Shown one piece after another: positions 1 through 8,717 of a stretch of DNA of 41,832 bases (within the stretch, counting starts at the first letter, position 1; each line of letters opens with the position of its first letter). The stretch spans positions 1 to 41,832 of the forward strand of contig CAIKFN010000037.1 of the NCBI GenBank assembly GCA_903826715.1. The letters run 5' to 3'. Origin of the DNA: an uncultured Actinomycetes bacterium. GTDB taxonomy: Bacteria > Actinomycetota > Acidimicrobiia > Acidimicrobiales > RAAP-2. The translations under genes were made by a program, and so were the position numbers. The notes beneath the pieces were generated by a model that was not told where the DNA came from, made no database searches, and saw only the letters and a program-made list of their open reading frames with translations.

Positions 1-1
1 A

Positions 2-514
2 ACAGTTTCAGTTCCAAATGTTGTGGGCATGAATCCTGCACAGACGCTTGCCGCAATGAAGACAGCCTTGCTCTACTACGCAACAACTGGTCCGGGGTCG
101 AACACGGGCAAATGGTTGAGTGTTGTTTCGCAATCTCCAGCCGCTGGAACTGTTGTGAAGAGCAAGTCGAAGGTCGTATTGGTTGTTTCAACTACCTCAT
201 CTTCATCAACCACTACAACCATTATTTCAAATGCAACTACAACGACAATAAAGAAGTCAGGAACCACGACAACTATTAAGTCGATCGCACCAGTTACCAC
301 TACTACAACTGTGGCGGCTGCACTTCGACCAGTTCCAAACGTTGTAGGTATGAACTACGCACAGACTGTTGCTGCAATGCACACGGCACTGTTGTACTTC
401 ACAACTACTGGACACGGCGCAGGAACTACAACGTGGACTGCGGTCGTATCTGAAAAGCCAGGTGCAGGAACGATGGTGAAGGCAAAGTCCACCGTAATTT
501 TGACGGTTAGGTAA
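2..514 (+). CDS. PASTA-domain protein, 3'-terminal part (5' end outside window)
   Basis: The reading frame is open to the window edge (TVSVPNVVGMN...), so the start lies upstream. Two PASTA-like modules are visible. The first begins at VPNVVGMN (about base 14) and ends at KSKSKVVLVVS. The second begins at VPNVVGMNYAQT (about base 332) and ends at the C-terminus with KAKSTVILTVR. Between them is a linker of about 50 residues made largely of Ser/Thr runs (TTTTI repeats), typical of extracellular actinobacterial proteins. PASTA domains are known to bind peptidoglycan or muropeptides, often in Ser/Thr kinases and penicillin-binding proteins, but no kinase or transpeptidase part is in view. The two modules are near copies, suggesting duplication. 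The next gene starts 2 nt after the stop. The domain call is good; the function of the full protein is unknown. Confidence 0.8.
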   Translation, partial: TVSVPNVVGMNPAQTLAAMKTALLYYATTGPGSNTGKWLSVVSQSPAAGTVVKSKSKVVLVVSTTSSSSTTTTIISNATTTTIKKSGTTTTIKSIAPVTTTTTVAAALRPVPNVVGMNYAQTVAAMHTALLYFTTTGHGAGTTTWTAVVSEKPGAGTMVKAKSTVILTVR

Positions 515-516
515 GT

Positions 517-807
517 ATGGCGTGCGACCTTTGCGACGCAGCAGTGGTTTCAAAGCGATACTTTGAAAACGAACTCTGCTGGATAGCAGACTGCACTATT
601 TGTGTTGTACCAATGGTGGTCTGGCGCGAGCATGACCACCAGCCTTCAGATGAAGTTAAAAAACAACTTCATGAATTCCTAGGCCAGGTCGCTGATGCGG
701 AATTCAATGGTGAAGAGTGGTACATCGATGACAACATGAGAAACATCCCAGATCACTATCACGCCCATGCCCGCCCACCAGGGTTCTGGCGCCGCGTAAT
801 AACCTGA
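517..807 (+). CDS. Small Cys/His-rich HIT-like protein
   Basis: This 96-residue protein begins 2 nt after the PASTA gene and is probably co-transcribed with it. It has five N-terminal cysteines, in CDLC (C3, C6) and CWIADCTIC (C21, C26, C29), which could bind a metal. Near the C-terminus is DHYHAHARP with H80, H82 and H84, resembling the HIT-superfamily signature H-x-H-x-H. It is shorter than a usual HIT hydrolase (about 110-150 residues), so it may be a reduced member or a convergent zinc protein. No signal peptide or membrane segment is seen. The resemblance is motif-level; activity on nucleotides is not established. Confidence 0.65.
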   Translation: MACDLCDAAVVSKRYFENELCWIADCTICVVPMVVWREHDHQPSDEVKKQLHEFLGQVADAEFNGEEWYIDDNMRNIPDHYHAHARPPGFWRRVIT

Positions 808-943
808 GCACACCCTTTCATCAGGGAAACAAGAAATCTCGTTCCCTATCCATACTTTGAATAAATACCTTTATTAGTCTCTGCGCATGGCTTGTCGGAG
901 CCTGAAGTCAAGTTGAACCTTCTCCAACTAAAAAAGGATATAT

Positions 944-2317
944 ATGTCAGATATTGAATTTCGCCCCGGCGAATACGGTGAAAAAGTTATGGCCGTTGAA
1001 CCTGGAGGCGTTGAAGCAATTCCCGCCAAAGACCGACACGGAAAGGGAACGTCACTCTTCGCAGTGTGGGCGAGCCCAAACCTTGAGTTTGCAACTATTT
1101 ATGTAGGTGCACTTGGTGTCCTCTTCGGGCTCAGTTTCACCCAAGCTGTTATTGGCATTGTCATTGGAAACGCTCTTGGTGCGTACGCTCAGTACGTTCT
1201 TACCCAGGACGGCCCAAAGTACGGTGTTCCACAGCTCGTAGTGAGCCGGGCTGCGTTTGGAAAACTTGGAAATGTTTTCCCATCACTTGCTAACTGGTTC
1301 GCATCAGGAATTGGCTGGTTCGCAGTGAACTCTGTTTCTGGAGCATTCGCACTTGCATCACTAACGCACATGAGCAATCTGCTTTCTCTGCTCGTAGTGG
1401 TAATTGTTCAAATTGCGGTTGCCTTCATTGGCCACAACTTGGTACAAAAAGTTGAGAAGTACCTCATGCCTTATCTCGTGGTGGTATTTGGAATCACTGG
1501 AATTATTGTGCTTACAAAGAGCCACCTCGGAGGAGCCAGCCACTGGTACTTCCCAGGTGCTTGGTTGGTGTTCCTTGGTGCTGTCTACGGTTACGCCGCT
1601 GGATGGAACCCATTTGCATCTGACTACGCTCGCTACCTTCCTGCAACTGAGGATCCAAAGGTTGCTGGTCGTAGTGCTGCACTCGGACTTTTCACATCTG
1701 CTGCAATTCTCGAAATCTTCGGTGCTGCTGCAGTAACTGCTGGGATGGGCGACTACGCACACGGTAACCCTGTTGCTCAGTACACACACCTAATGCCAAC
1801 ATGGCTTGGCAAGCTTGTGCTTCTTGGCATTGTGCTTGGCTCGATCTGTGCCAACGCACTAAACATCTACTCAGGTGTTATGTCATTCCTCACAAGCGGC
1901 ATCAAGCTTGGTGCAGGACGTGCACGTGCGATTTTCACAATTGTTGTAGGTATCGCAGGATTCTTCTTGGCACATTGGGCCATGGGCAACCCTACAAACA
2001 ACCTTGAGAACTTCCTGCTCGTTATGGCGTACTGGATTGGACCATGGTTGGGTGTTATTGCTGCTGACAAGATTTTGCGTAAGGGCGCTTCAATTGAGCG
2101 CTTCCTCTTCACATCACGCGAGAACCCAGCTGGTCCTATTGCGTTCCTTCTTGCAACAGGACTTTCAATTTGGTTGTTTGCAAACCAGACGTACTACGTT
2201 GGCTACTTCCCTAAGCACAATGGAAACCTCGGAGACATTACGTTCCTCGTGGGATTCGCATTGTCATTCGTCATTTACTTTATTCTTGGCGCAAAGAAAG
2301 TTAAGTCAGAGAAGTAA
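944..2317 (+). CDS. NCS1-family permease (purine/pyrimidine/allantoin/thiamine type)
   Basis: This 457-residue integral membrane protein has about twelve hydrophobic segments starting near residue 50. The N-terminal part contains YGVPQLVVSRAAFG (about residues 92-105), the G-x-PQ-x3-R-x2-FG signature of NCS1 cation symporters. These import nucleobases, hydantoins, allantoin or related N-heterocycles. The sequence GWNPFASDYARYLP in the middle is the other conserved NCS1 block. The start is set by AAGGA at 934-938, 5 nt before ATG. It is probably monocistronic because a strong terminator follows. A paralogue lies at 8718-10145. The substrate cannot be read from the sequence, but the neighbourhood of hydantoinase, ureohydrolase and amidase genes suggests a nitrogen-rich ring compound. 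Confidence 0.9.
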   Translation: MSDIEFRPGEYGEKVMAVEPGGVEAIPAKDRHGKGTSLFAVWASPNLEFATIYVGALGVLFGLSFTQAVIGIVIGNALGAYAQYVLTQDGPKYGVPQLVVSRAAFGKLGNVFPSLANWFASGIGWFAVNSVSGAFALASLTHMSNLLSLLVVVIVQIAVAFIGHNLVQKVEKYLMPYLVVVFGITGIIVLTKSHLGGASHWYFPGAWLVFLGAVYGYAAGWNPFASDYARYLPATEDPKVAGRSAALGLFTSAAILEIFGAAAVTAGMGDYAHGNPVAQYTHLMPTWLGKLVLLGIVLGSICANALNIYSGVMSFLTSGIKLGAGRARAIFTIVVGIAGFFLAHWAMGNPTNNLENFLLVMAYWIGPWLGVIAADKILRKGASIERFLFTSRENPAGPIAFLLATGLSIWLFANQTYYVGYFPKHNGNLGDITFLVGFALSFVIYFILGAKKVKSEK

Positions 2318-2334
2318 ACCTTTTTATTCAAAAT

Positions 2335-2363
2335 GGCCAGGCAGATATCTGCCTGGCCTTTTT
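2335..2363 (+). terminator. Rho-independent terminator after NCS1 permease
   Basis: A perfect 24-bp palindrome (2335-2358; half-site GGCCAGGCAGAT) is followed at once by TTTTT (2359-2363). The GC-rich stem with T-tract sits 17 nt after the permease stop and before the next ribosome site. Confidence 0.95.
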
Positions 2364-2420
2364 GTATTTACGCCTTGATGCAGTCGTTAGAATTGACCTA
2401 CTGATTAGTAGGGGAGATTA

Positions 2421-4028
2421 ATGACTGAGTTTGAGGACGACAAACGCCTCAACCGTCAAGACCCTGAGGGGCTCTTGAGCTCATTCACTGATCCCGGCGC
2501 TGAAGCAATGGGTGCCATGGGTACCGAAGCTGGGTCTGATCTCAACTGGTTCATGATGCTTCGTGAGCGAGTGCAAGAACACGCTGCAAAGTCAAGTAAG
2601 TATTCGTGGTGGGTGCTTTGGTCATTACTCGCCGGGCTTTTCGCTCTCAACTTCACATTTACGGTATTTATTGTTGCGTTGCCAAAAGTTGCATCTGAAT
2701 TTCACACCAGCATCGGTGTGCTTTCGTGGACCATGATTGGTCCGCTACTTGCGTATGGACTTGCAGCGCCTCTCTTTGGAAAGACTGGCGACATCTTCGG
2801 GCACCGTCGCCTCTACCTATTTGGATTAATAGGTGCAATGGTCTCTGCAATTTTGACGGCACTTTCTCACAATGTCGACATGTTGTTGCTCGCTCGAACA
2901 CTCGATGGAATCCAAGGCGCCGCAACTGGCACTGCATCAGGTGCACTCATCAACAGAGTCTTTCGACCAGATGAAAGAGTGAAGGCACTCGGATGGTGGT
3001 CACTCATTGGAGCTGGTGGGCCTGTGATTGGAGTCTCTCTTGGAAGTCCGATCATCGCTGCATTTGGATGGCGCTCACTTTTCTGGTTCCAATTCATTTT
3101 GATTGCAGCCGCATTTTGTGTGGTTACTTTTGTTCTGCCAAAGCAGCGTGGTGATGCTCCAGAGACGCTTGAGCAAAAGGCAAAGGCACGAAAAGAATTC
3201 AAACAAACTGACTGGCTTGGATCTTGGTCTTTATCCTTTTCAATCACCGCACTTATGCTTGGGCTGTCGCTTGGACCGATTAAGGGCTGGACATCTTCGC
3301 TAACGATTAGTGGATTTATTATTGCAACCATTCTCATGGTGTTTTTTGTCTACCGACTTAATCATGCTCCGCACCCGCTCATCCCTGCAAAGTATTTCAA
3401 GCGGAGAAATTTCGCCTTTCCAATTGTGATTCGTGCGTGCTGCAACTTTGCGTACTTCGGCGCATTCTTTCTCTTTCCGCTGCTGATGGAACAGGGCTAC
3501 GGATACTCGGTCCCACAAGTTGGGGGACTCTCAATTGCAAGACCGATTACATTCGCAATTTGTTCACCAATCGCCGGATACGTTGCAATCAAGATTGGTG
3601 AACGTAGGAGTGCGGTGGGTGGTGCGTTCTTTCTAACGCTGTCACTCACAATGTTCTCGTTCCTTCACCCATCCACCAGCGCGTGGGTAATTGCAATTGC
3701 GCTTGCGTTGTCGGGACTCGGAATGGGTACTGCAATGCCTTCAAGTTCTGCGGTCATGGCAAACGAAGTAAAGCAGTCGGAATTCGGCGTCATGAGCGCG
3801 GCGCAAATGTTGGCCGTCCAAGTGGGAGAGGTCGCTGGTATTGAAGTTCTCGAAACTGTGCAGCAGGGTCTCGTCCACAGTCGCCACTTAACTGGCGCGA
3901 GCCCGGGGCCGTCTTTGCTGGCGACGTTTCATCTGCCGTTCCTAATTGGTGCAATTGTCGGGGGCTTTGGGCTCATTGCGGCGTTGTTTATTAGTGACGT
4001 CCCAAGAGATAAGCCCAAACTGAAGTAG
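2421..4028 (+). CDS. MFS drug/metabolite exporter, DHA2 (EmrB/QacA) type
   Basis: This 535-residue transporter belongs to the major facilitator superfamily. A hydrophilic N-terminal tail of about 60 residues precedes TM1. The MFS motif A, GKTGDIFGHRR (about 120-130), lies in the loop between TM2 and TM3. The RTLDGIQGAATGTASGALI block near residues 155-175 and the length are typical of 14-TM H+ antiporters of the DHA2 group. SD GGGGAG at 2411-2416 sets the ATG start. It stands alone between a terminator and the alpha/beta hydrolase operon. Known relatives export drugs, dyes or amphiphilic metabolites; the substrate here is unknown. The long charged N-tail is somewhat unusual. Confidence 0.88.
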   Translation: MTEFEDDKRLNRQDPEGLLSSFTDPGAEAMGAMGTEAGSDLNWFMMLRERVQEHAAKSSKYSWWVLWSLLAGLFALNFTFTVFIVALPKVASEFHTSIGVLSWTMIGPLLAYGLAAPLFGKTGDIFGHRRLYLFGLIGAMVSAILTALSHNVDMLLLARTLDGIQGAATGTASGALINRVFRPDERVKALGWWSLIGAGGPVIGVSLGSPIIAAFGWRSLFWFQFILIAAAFCVVTFVLPKQRGDAPETLEQKAKARKEFKQTDWLGSWSLSFSITALMLGLSLGPIKGWTSSLTISGFIIATILMVFFVYRLNHAPHPLIPAKYFKRRNFAFPIVIRACCNFAYFGAFFLFPLLMEQGYGYSVPQVGGLSIARPITFAICSPIAGYVAIKIGERRSAVGGAFFLTLSLTMFSFLHPSTSAWVIAIALALSGLGMGTAMPSSSAVMANEVKQSEFGVMSAAQMLAVQVGEVAGIEVLETVQQGLVHSRHLTGASPGPSLLATFHLPFLIGAIVGGFGLIAALFISDVPRDKPKLK

Positions 4029-4054
4029 TTGGCTGCCGGGTAGTCTTTATACCT

Positions 4055-4804
4055 ATGAGCACGCAAATTCACCCCGGATGTGAGTCATTTTCAGCCCAAG
4101 GATCTCGTCAAGGAGTTCTAGTACTTCACGGTTATGGCGGGTCTCCTGAATCAGTTATTTCAGTCGCAAAGATCTGCGCCGGCGCAGGTTTCACCGTTGA
4201 GTGCCCGCGTCTACCTGGACACGGAACTTCAATTGAAGACATGCTCAACTACGGCTTTAGCGACTGGGAAAAAACTTACACAGATGCCCTCAACGATTTG
4301 AAGTCACGTTGTGACGAGGTAATCATCTTTGGCCTCTCCTTTGGTGGATTCATGACGGCATACTTGGCACAGCGCAATCCCGATGTAAAGGCATTGGTTT
4401 TTGTCAATCCATGGATTATTCCTCACGATGCTTCTCTCGTTGAGCTCGCGAAGGGTGCTGTAGATGGTGGAGTCTTCACAATGGAGAGCATGGTCACTGA
4501 CCCTCGAGTTCCAGATGGCATTGAGTTCGGATACGCAGAAACAAACATCAAGGGCTTTGTAGAAATTTCTGAACTCATTCCTACCGTGTTAGACGTTTCG
4601 AAAATTAAAGTTCCTGCACTTTTGTTCTCAAGTCGTGAGGACTACACCTTGCCAGTTGCTAATGGCGACACCCTTGTTGCAAACTACGGTGGAAAAATCG
4701 AGCGTATCTGGATGGAAAATTCATCACACGTTGCAACTATGGATGTTGACAAAGACTTGATTGAGTCAAAGACCCTTGAGTTTCTTAAGCAGGTTTTTGC
4801 GTGA
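4055..4804 (+). CDS. Alpha/beta-hydrolase (carboxylesterase/lipase-like)
   Basis: This 249-residue cytosolic hydrolase has the alpha/beta-hydrolase fold. The oxyanion motif HGYGG is at 25-29, the nucleophile elbow GLSFGG has Ser95, and the likely Asp196 (SSREDYTLP) and His225 (NSSHVAT) complete the triad. Length and pattern resemble bacterial carboxylesterases and monoacylglycerol lipases (Est30-like). No ribosome site precedes the ATG, but TAGTCT lies 8 nt upstream (4041-4046), so the mRNA may be leaderless. Its stop overlaps the gatC start by 4 nt (GTGA), making it the first gene of the gatCAB operon. The link to tRNA amidation is probably only transcriptional. Substrate unknown. Confidence 0.85.
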   Translation: MSTQIHPGCESFSAQGSRQGVLVLHGYGGSPESVISVAKICAGAGFTVECPRLPGHGTSIEDMLNYGFSDWEKTYTDALNDLKSRCDEVIIFGLSFGGFMTAYLAQRNPDVKALVFVNPWIIPHDASLVELAKGAVDGGVFTMESMVTDPRVPDGIEFGYAETNIKGFVEISELIPTVLDVSKIKVPALLFSSREDYTLPVANGDTLVANYGGKIERIWMENSSHVATMDVDKDLIESKTLEFLKQVFA

Positions 4805-5103
4805 GCCCATCGTTAAGTCGCGACGACGTCGCGAAAGTAGCAAAGCTCGCTCGACTTCGACTTACTGAGGAAGAACTCACGACGTTCACTGGCCAGCTCA
4901 GTGGCGTTTTAGAACACGCTAACGACATGAATTCGCTGGACCTCAGTGCGCTGCAGCCAACTTCGAATCCGTTTGGGCTAACGAACGTAACTAGAGAAGA
5001 CGTGATTTGGAAGAGTCTTGACCGAGACGCAGTGCTTGCTGAAGCTCCAGACGCACAAGACGGAAGATTTGCAGTTCCGCGGATCCTCGGAGAAGCGCCG
5101 TGA
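4801..5103 (+). CDS. gatC: Asp-tRNA(Asn)/Glu-tRNA(Gln) amidotransferase subunit C
   Basis: GatC wraps around GatA and stabilises the GatCAB complex, which converts Glu-tRNA(Gln) and/or Asp-tRNA(Asn) to the amide forms in the cytosol. The 100-residue protein begins SLSRDDVAKVAKLARLRLTEEEL, the family N-terminal helix, and contains the typical segment ending DVIWKSLDRDAVLAEAPDAQDGRFAVPRIL. It starts at GTG inside the stop of the preceding hydrolase gene and ends in a GTGA overlap with gatA. Its presence implies that this organism makes Gln-tRNA and/or Asn-tRNA by the indirect route. Confidence 0.96.
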   Translation: MSPSLSRDDVAKVAKLARLRLTEEELTTFTGQLSGVLEHANDMNSLDLSALQPTSNPFGLTNVTREDVIWKSLDRDAVLAEAPDAQDGRFAVPRILGEAP

Positions 5104-6521
5104 AGACGGCCGTTGAAATTGCTAATGATGTTCAGACTGGCGCAACAACTGCAGTTGCGCAGTTGGATGCTGCGTATGTTGCTATTGAAGCACGTAATGC
5201 TGAATTAAACGTTTTCCTGCACCTTGACAAAGAAGGCGCCCGTAAAATTGCGCAGGCTATTGACGCTCGAGTAGCGGCCGGTGAAAACATTGGTCCACTG
5301 GCGGGTGTACCAATCGCCATTAAAGACAACCTTTGTCAGACGGGCATTCCTACAACGTGCTCATCAAAAATTCTCGAAGGCTGGAAGCCACCATATAACG
5401 CGACTGTAATTGACCGCTTAGTAGCTGCAGGCGCTGTTCCAGTTGGTAAAACAAACCTTGATGAATTCGCCATGGGATCGTCAACGGAGAACTCTGCGTT
5501 TGGGCCTACGCGCAACCCACTAGACCCATCACGAGTCCCAGGTGGTTCAAGTGGTGGATCTGCAGCAGCTGTTGCAGGTGACATGACATCAATCTCACTC
5601 GGTTCTGACACTGGGGGATCTATTCGCCAGCCGGCTGCGTTCTGTGGCATTGTTGGAATGAAACCAACGTACGGCCTTGTTTCTCGTTACGGACTAATTG
5701 CGTTCGCGAGCTCACTCGACCAGATTGGTCCATTCTCTAAGACGGTAATGGACTCTGCAGTACTTCTTGAAGCAATCGCAGGCCATGACCCGCTTGACTC
5801 AACGTCACTCCCTGAGCCTTCACCTTCGCTCGTGAGCCATGTGAATGATGGGGTAGCGGGAAAGCGCATTGGCCTCGTGAAAGAGCTCTACGAAGGAGCT
5901 GACGAAAGTGTCATCAACGCCGTGATGGGTGCCGTTGCAGCGCTTAAAGAAGCTGGTGCGCAAATTGTTGAACTTTCGATTCCAGAACTTCGACTTGGTC
6001 TCAGTGCGTATTACCTCATTGCCCCTGCAGAAGCCTCTTCAAACCTTGCTCGATTCGATGGCGTGAGATTTGGTCTTCGCGTTGACGCAGAAGACGTAAC
6101 CGCAATGATGGAAGCAACTCGAACTGCAGGATTTGGCGCTGAAGTGAAGCGTCGCATCATGCTTGGAACATATGCCCTTAGCGCTGGTTACTACGACGCT
6201 TATTACGGACAGGCGCTTAAGGTTCGCACATTAACTATCAATGCATTCCAGAAGGCCTACGCTCAGGTTGACATGCTCATTGGCGCTACAACGCCTGGTG
6301 TTGCGTTTAAGTTCGGCGCTAAGTCTGACCCTATGGAGATGTATCTAAACGACGTGTTCACTATTCCTACCAACCTTGCAGGCGACCCTGCGGTGTCTGT
6401 CTCATTTGGAAAAGGCGAAGAAAATCTTCCTATCGGTGTTCAGTTGCTTGGACCGGGTAGAAGTGAGGCATCTCTCTATGCAGCAGCACGAGTTCTAGAG
6501 ATTGCGGATGGTAGGTCATGA
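5100..6521 (+). CDS. gatA: Asp-tRNA(Asn)/Glu-tRNA(Gln) amidotransferase subunit A
   Basis: GatA is the glutaminase subunit that releases ammonia from glutamine for transfer to the mischarged tRNA on GatB. The 473-residue protein carries the amidase-signature triad: Lys75 (GVPIAIKDN), cis-Ser150 (VPGGSSGGSAAA) and nucleophile Ser174 (GSDTGGSIRQPA). All are present at the spacing known for GatA. The start is GTG in a 4-nt overlap with gatC; the stop overlaps gatB as ATGA, so the three subunits are translationally coupled. Length is normal. A second amidase-signature protein in this window (11530-12948) is a different, non-GatA enzyme. Confidence 0.97.
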   Translation: MKTAVEIANDVQTGATTAVAQLDAAYVAIEARNAELNVFLHLDKEGARKIAQAIDARVAAGENIGPLAGVPIAIKDNLCQTGIPTTCSSKILEGWKPPYNATVIDRLVAAGAVPVGKTNLDEFAMGSSTENSAFGPTRNPLDPSRVPGGSSGGSAAAVAGDMTSISLGSDTGGSIRQPAAFCGIVGMKPTYGLVSRYGLIAFASSLDQIGPFSKTVMDSAVLLEAIAGHDPLDSTSLPEPSPSLVSHVNDGVAGKRIGLVKELYEGADESVINAVMGAVAALKEAGAQIVELSIPELRLGLSAYYLIAPAEASSNLARFDGVRFGLRVDAEDVTAMMEATRTAGFGAEVKRRIMLGTYALSAGYYDAYYGQALKVRTLTINAFQKAYAQVDMLIGATTPGVAFKFGAKSDPMEMYLNDVFTIPTNLAGDPAVSVSFGKGEENLPIGVQLLGPGRSEASLYAAARVLEIADGRS

Positions 6522-7945
6522 CGTTGCCTGAAGGATGGGAATTAGTTGTAGGAATGGAAGTTCACACTGAACTCCTGACTAAGTCAAAGTTGTTCTGTGG
6601 TTGCGAGAATCACTTTGGATCTGAGCCGAACACGAACATCTGCCCAATCTGCTTGGGTCTTCCTGGATCACTTCCTGTACTCAACAAGGACGCAGTGGAG
6701 CTAGCAATGCGCATTGGTATGGCGCTCAACTGCACAATTGCTCCGAGCACCTTTCACCGAAAGAACTATTTTTACCCTGACCAGTCCAAGGACTATCAAA
6801 TCAGTCAGTACGACCTTCCGATTAACTCAAATGGATACCTCAACTTGCCTGACGGTTCGCAGGTAACGATTGAGCGCGCTCACATGGAAGAAGACACTGG
6901 AAAGTCAACTCACCTTGGTGGATCAGGACGCCTTGCAGGCGCTGATCGTTCACTTGTTGACTACAACCGGTGTGGTGTTCCACTTGTAGAAATTGTTTCT
7001 GGTCCTGACATCAGGTCTTCAGAACAAGCTCGTGCGTATGCTTCTGAGCTTCGCGGAATTCTGATTGCAACTGGAGCTTCTGACGGCCGACTTGAAGAAG
7101 GATCAATGCGCTTTGATGCCAACGTGTCGGTTCGAAAGACCGGTGACCCGCTCGGAACTCGTTGTGAAATTAAAAACCTGAACTCGCTTCGTTCTCTTCA
7201 GCGCGCTATTGACTATGAAGCAGCTCGTCAGGTCGAACTCATTCTTGATGGCGGAACTGTTCGTCAAGAAACACGCCACTGGGATGAAGGTCTCGGCGAA
7301 ACTTCAACGCTTCGTGTGAAAGAAGACGCCGAGGACTATCGCTACTTCCGCGAACCAGATCTCACCGAACTCGTTCCAGATCAGCCGTGGCAAGACCGCG
7401 TTCGCGCAGCGTTGCCACCCATGCCAGCTGCTCGCAGAGCGAAGTTACTGGAACGTATTCCAAGCGCTACTAAAGCGCAAGAAGACGCCGTTGTTGTAGT
7501 TATTGATCTTGACCTCGAACATTTTGTAAATGCTGCAGCAGATGGTGGCGCAGAGATTTCAATCGCAGTTTCTCGTGCTGCGAACGAGCTCGCTGCAGGA
7601 ATTGACACTCTCAGTAACCTCACAACTGATGCCTTCACGCAGACAGTACTAATGGAAAGCAAGGGCGAGCTTTCTGCGACACAATCGAAGGTTGTGCTTG
7701 GCGAGCTTTTGGCAAACGGGGGAGACCCGAAGAAGATTGCCGCCGAAAAAGGTTTTGAACAAATGTCGAGCGACTCACTTGGCGCGACAATTGACGAATT
7801 AATCGCGAAGAATCCTGATGAGTGGCAGCGCTACAAAGATGGTGACGACAAGTTGTCACAGTTCTTCGTTGGCCAGGCCATGAAAGTCACACAAGGCAAA
7901 GCAAACGGGAAAGCCGTTATTGCCGAGTTGCAGCTCCGTAAGTAA
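6518..7945 (+). CDS. gatB: Asp-tRNA(Asn)/Glu-tRNA(Gln) amidotransferase subunit B
   Basis: GatB binds the misacylated tRNA, activates the side-chain carboxylate with ATP and accepts ammonia from GatA. The 475-residue protein starts with WELVVGMEVHTELLTKSKLF. It has the Zn-binding cysteines C27, C29, C42 and C45 (CGC...CPIC), the YFYPDQSKDYQISQYD block, and a C-terminal YqeY-like tail domain from about residue 330. It begins in an ATGA overlap with gatA. Its stop lies 15 nt from the stop of the convergent cyclase-family gene. Confidence 0.97.
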   Translation: MTLPEGWELVVGMEVHTELLTKSKLFCGCENHFGSEPNTNICPICLGLPGSLPVLNKDAVELAMRIGMALNCTIAPSTFHRKNYFYPDQSKDYQISQYDLPINSNGYLNLPDGSQVTIERAHMEEDTGKSTHLGGSGRLAGADRSLVDYNRCGVPLVEIVSGPDIRSSEQARAYASELRGILIATGASDGRLEEGSMRFDANVSVRKTGDPLGTRCEIKNLNSLRSLQRAIDYEAARQVELILDGGTVRQETRHWDEGLGETSTLRVKEDAEDYRYFREPDLTELVPDQPWQDRVRAALPPMPAARRAKLLERIPSATKAQEDAVVVVIDLDLEHFVNAAADGGAEISIAVSRAANELAAGIDTLSNLTTDAFTQTVLMESKGELSATQSKVVLGELLANGGDPKKIAAEKGFEQMSSDSLGATIDELIAKNPDEWQRYKDGDDKLSQFFVGQAMKVTQGKANGKAVIAELQLRK

Positions 7946-7960
7946 TTTTTCGTTCGAGTT

Positions 7961-8620
7961 TTACTCAAGCCCAGAAAGCGCAATTGCTCTAATCCATGCA
8001 CCGTCACTTGCCCCAAGCTTTATGGGCAGTAGCGATACGAATGGCGTTTCCTCATTTACGTTTCTCATATTTGTAAGGTTCTCAGCGATAATCCCGTTTT
8101 CCTTTGACCAGAGATAGTGATTTTCAAGTGTCGCATCTTTAGGATTTTCTGGAGTTCTGTCTAGCGACAAAAAGTCCAGTGCGATTGTTGTAATCCCGAG
8201 CCCAAGAAGGTAACGCAGAGACTCAAGCGTGGGGTACGGGTGAGCTAAATAGTGCTCGCTCCCATAATGATCTGACCAGTCAGTCCGTACAAGAACTATT
8301 GAGCAGTCGTTGTATGAAGCACTAGTAAAGCATTCGTGAGGTATCTCACTTCGTGGTGCTAGGTCTGTTGCATTAACTATGCATGCGCGTCCTACAAATC
8401 GAGATAGATCTAATTTGTCCAAAGTTGCTAGTTCATTTAATACATGAAACGGTGAGTCGAGGTGAGTTCCTGACTGAGATCCAAGGTGAAGCGACAGCAC
8501 ATTCACACCGTGATCATCAACATTTAGTGCAGATTCAATAACTACTTCAGGGTCACCGGGGTACACCTGCATACCGTTTTTTACTTCATGGCTTAAGTCG
8601 ACGATTTTCATTTGGCTCAT
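7961..8620 (-). CDS. Cyclase-family (kynurenine-formamidase-like) metal hydrolase
   Basis: This 219-residue protein of the cyclase superfamily (PF04199 type) includes arylformamidase, isatin hydrolase and polyketide cyclases. It begins MKIVDLSHEVKNGMQVYPGDPEV. The metal motif reads SQSGTHLDSPFH (about 48-59): H53, D55 and H59 are kept, but the first His of the usual H-x-G-T-H-x-D-x-P-x-H is Gln49. Either ATG, at 8620 or 8611 (MKIVDLS), could be the start; neither has a clear ribosome site. It diverges from the NCS1 permease gene, so it may act on the imported ring compound, hydrolysing an amide or lactam. Family assignment is firm; substrate is inferred. Confidence 0.83.
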   Translation of the reverse strand: MSQMKIVDLSHEVKNGMQVYPGDPEVVIESALNVDDHGVNVLSLHLGSQSGTHLDSPFHVLNELATLDKLDLSRFVGRACIVNATDLAPRSEIPHECFTSASYNDCSIVLVRTDWSDHYGSEHYLAHPYPTLESLRYLLGLGITTIALDFLSLDRTPENPKDATLENHYLWSKENGIIAENLTNMRNVNEETPFVSLLPIKLGASDGAWIRAIALSGLE

Positions 8621-8717
8621 ATCTACTGATACTCATTGGTAACTATCTACGACAATAAGTGTTTTTTAGGTGCATTTCGGATAGCGTTTCTTGAGAGCAA
8701 TAATTAGGGGGATTAAA

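Noticed and set aside
185..330. Low-complexity ACT/ACA-rich stretch as a DNA repeat
   Set aside because: It codes for the Ser/Thr-rich linker between PASTA modules; the repetition is explained by protein composition.
76..553. Minus-strand frames opposite the PASTA gene
   Set aside because: Low-complexity mirror translations (runs of Val, Cys) of the real plus-strand gene; no start signals.
823..847. AGGGAA/TTCCCT stem after the HIT-like gene as a terminator
   Set aside because: Short stem with a bulge and no T-tract; too weak to call.
8691..8717. TTG start upstream of the second NCS1 permease
   Set aside because: AGGGGGA at 8706-8712 lies inside this extension and points to ATG 8718.
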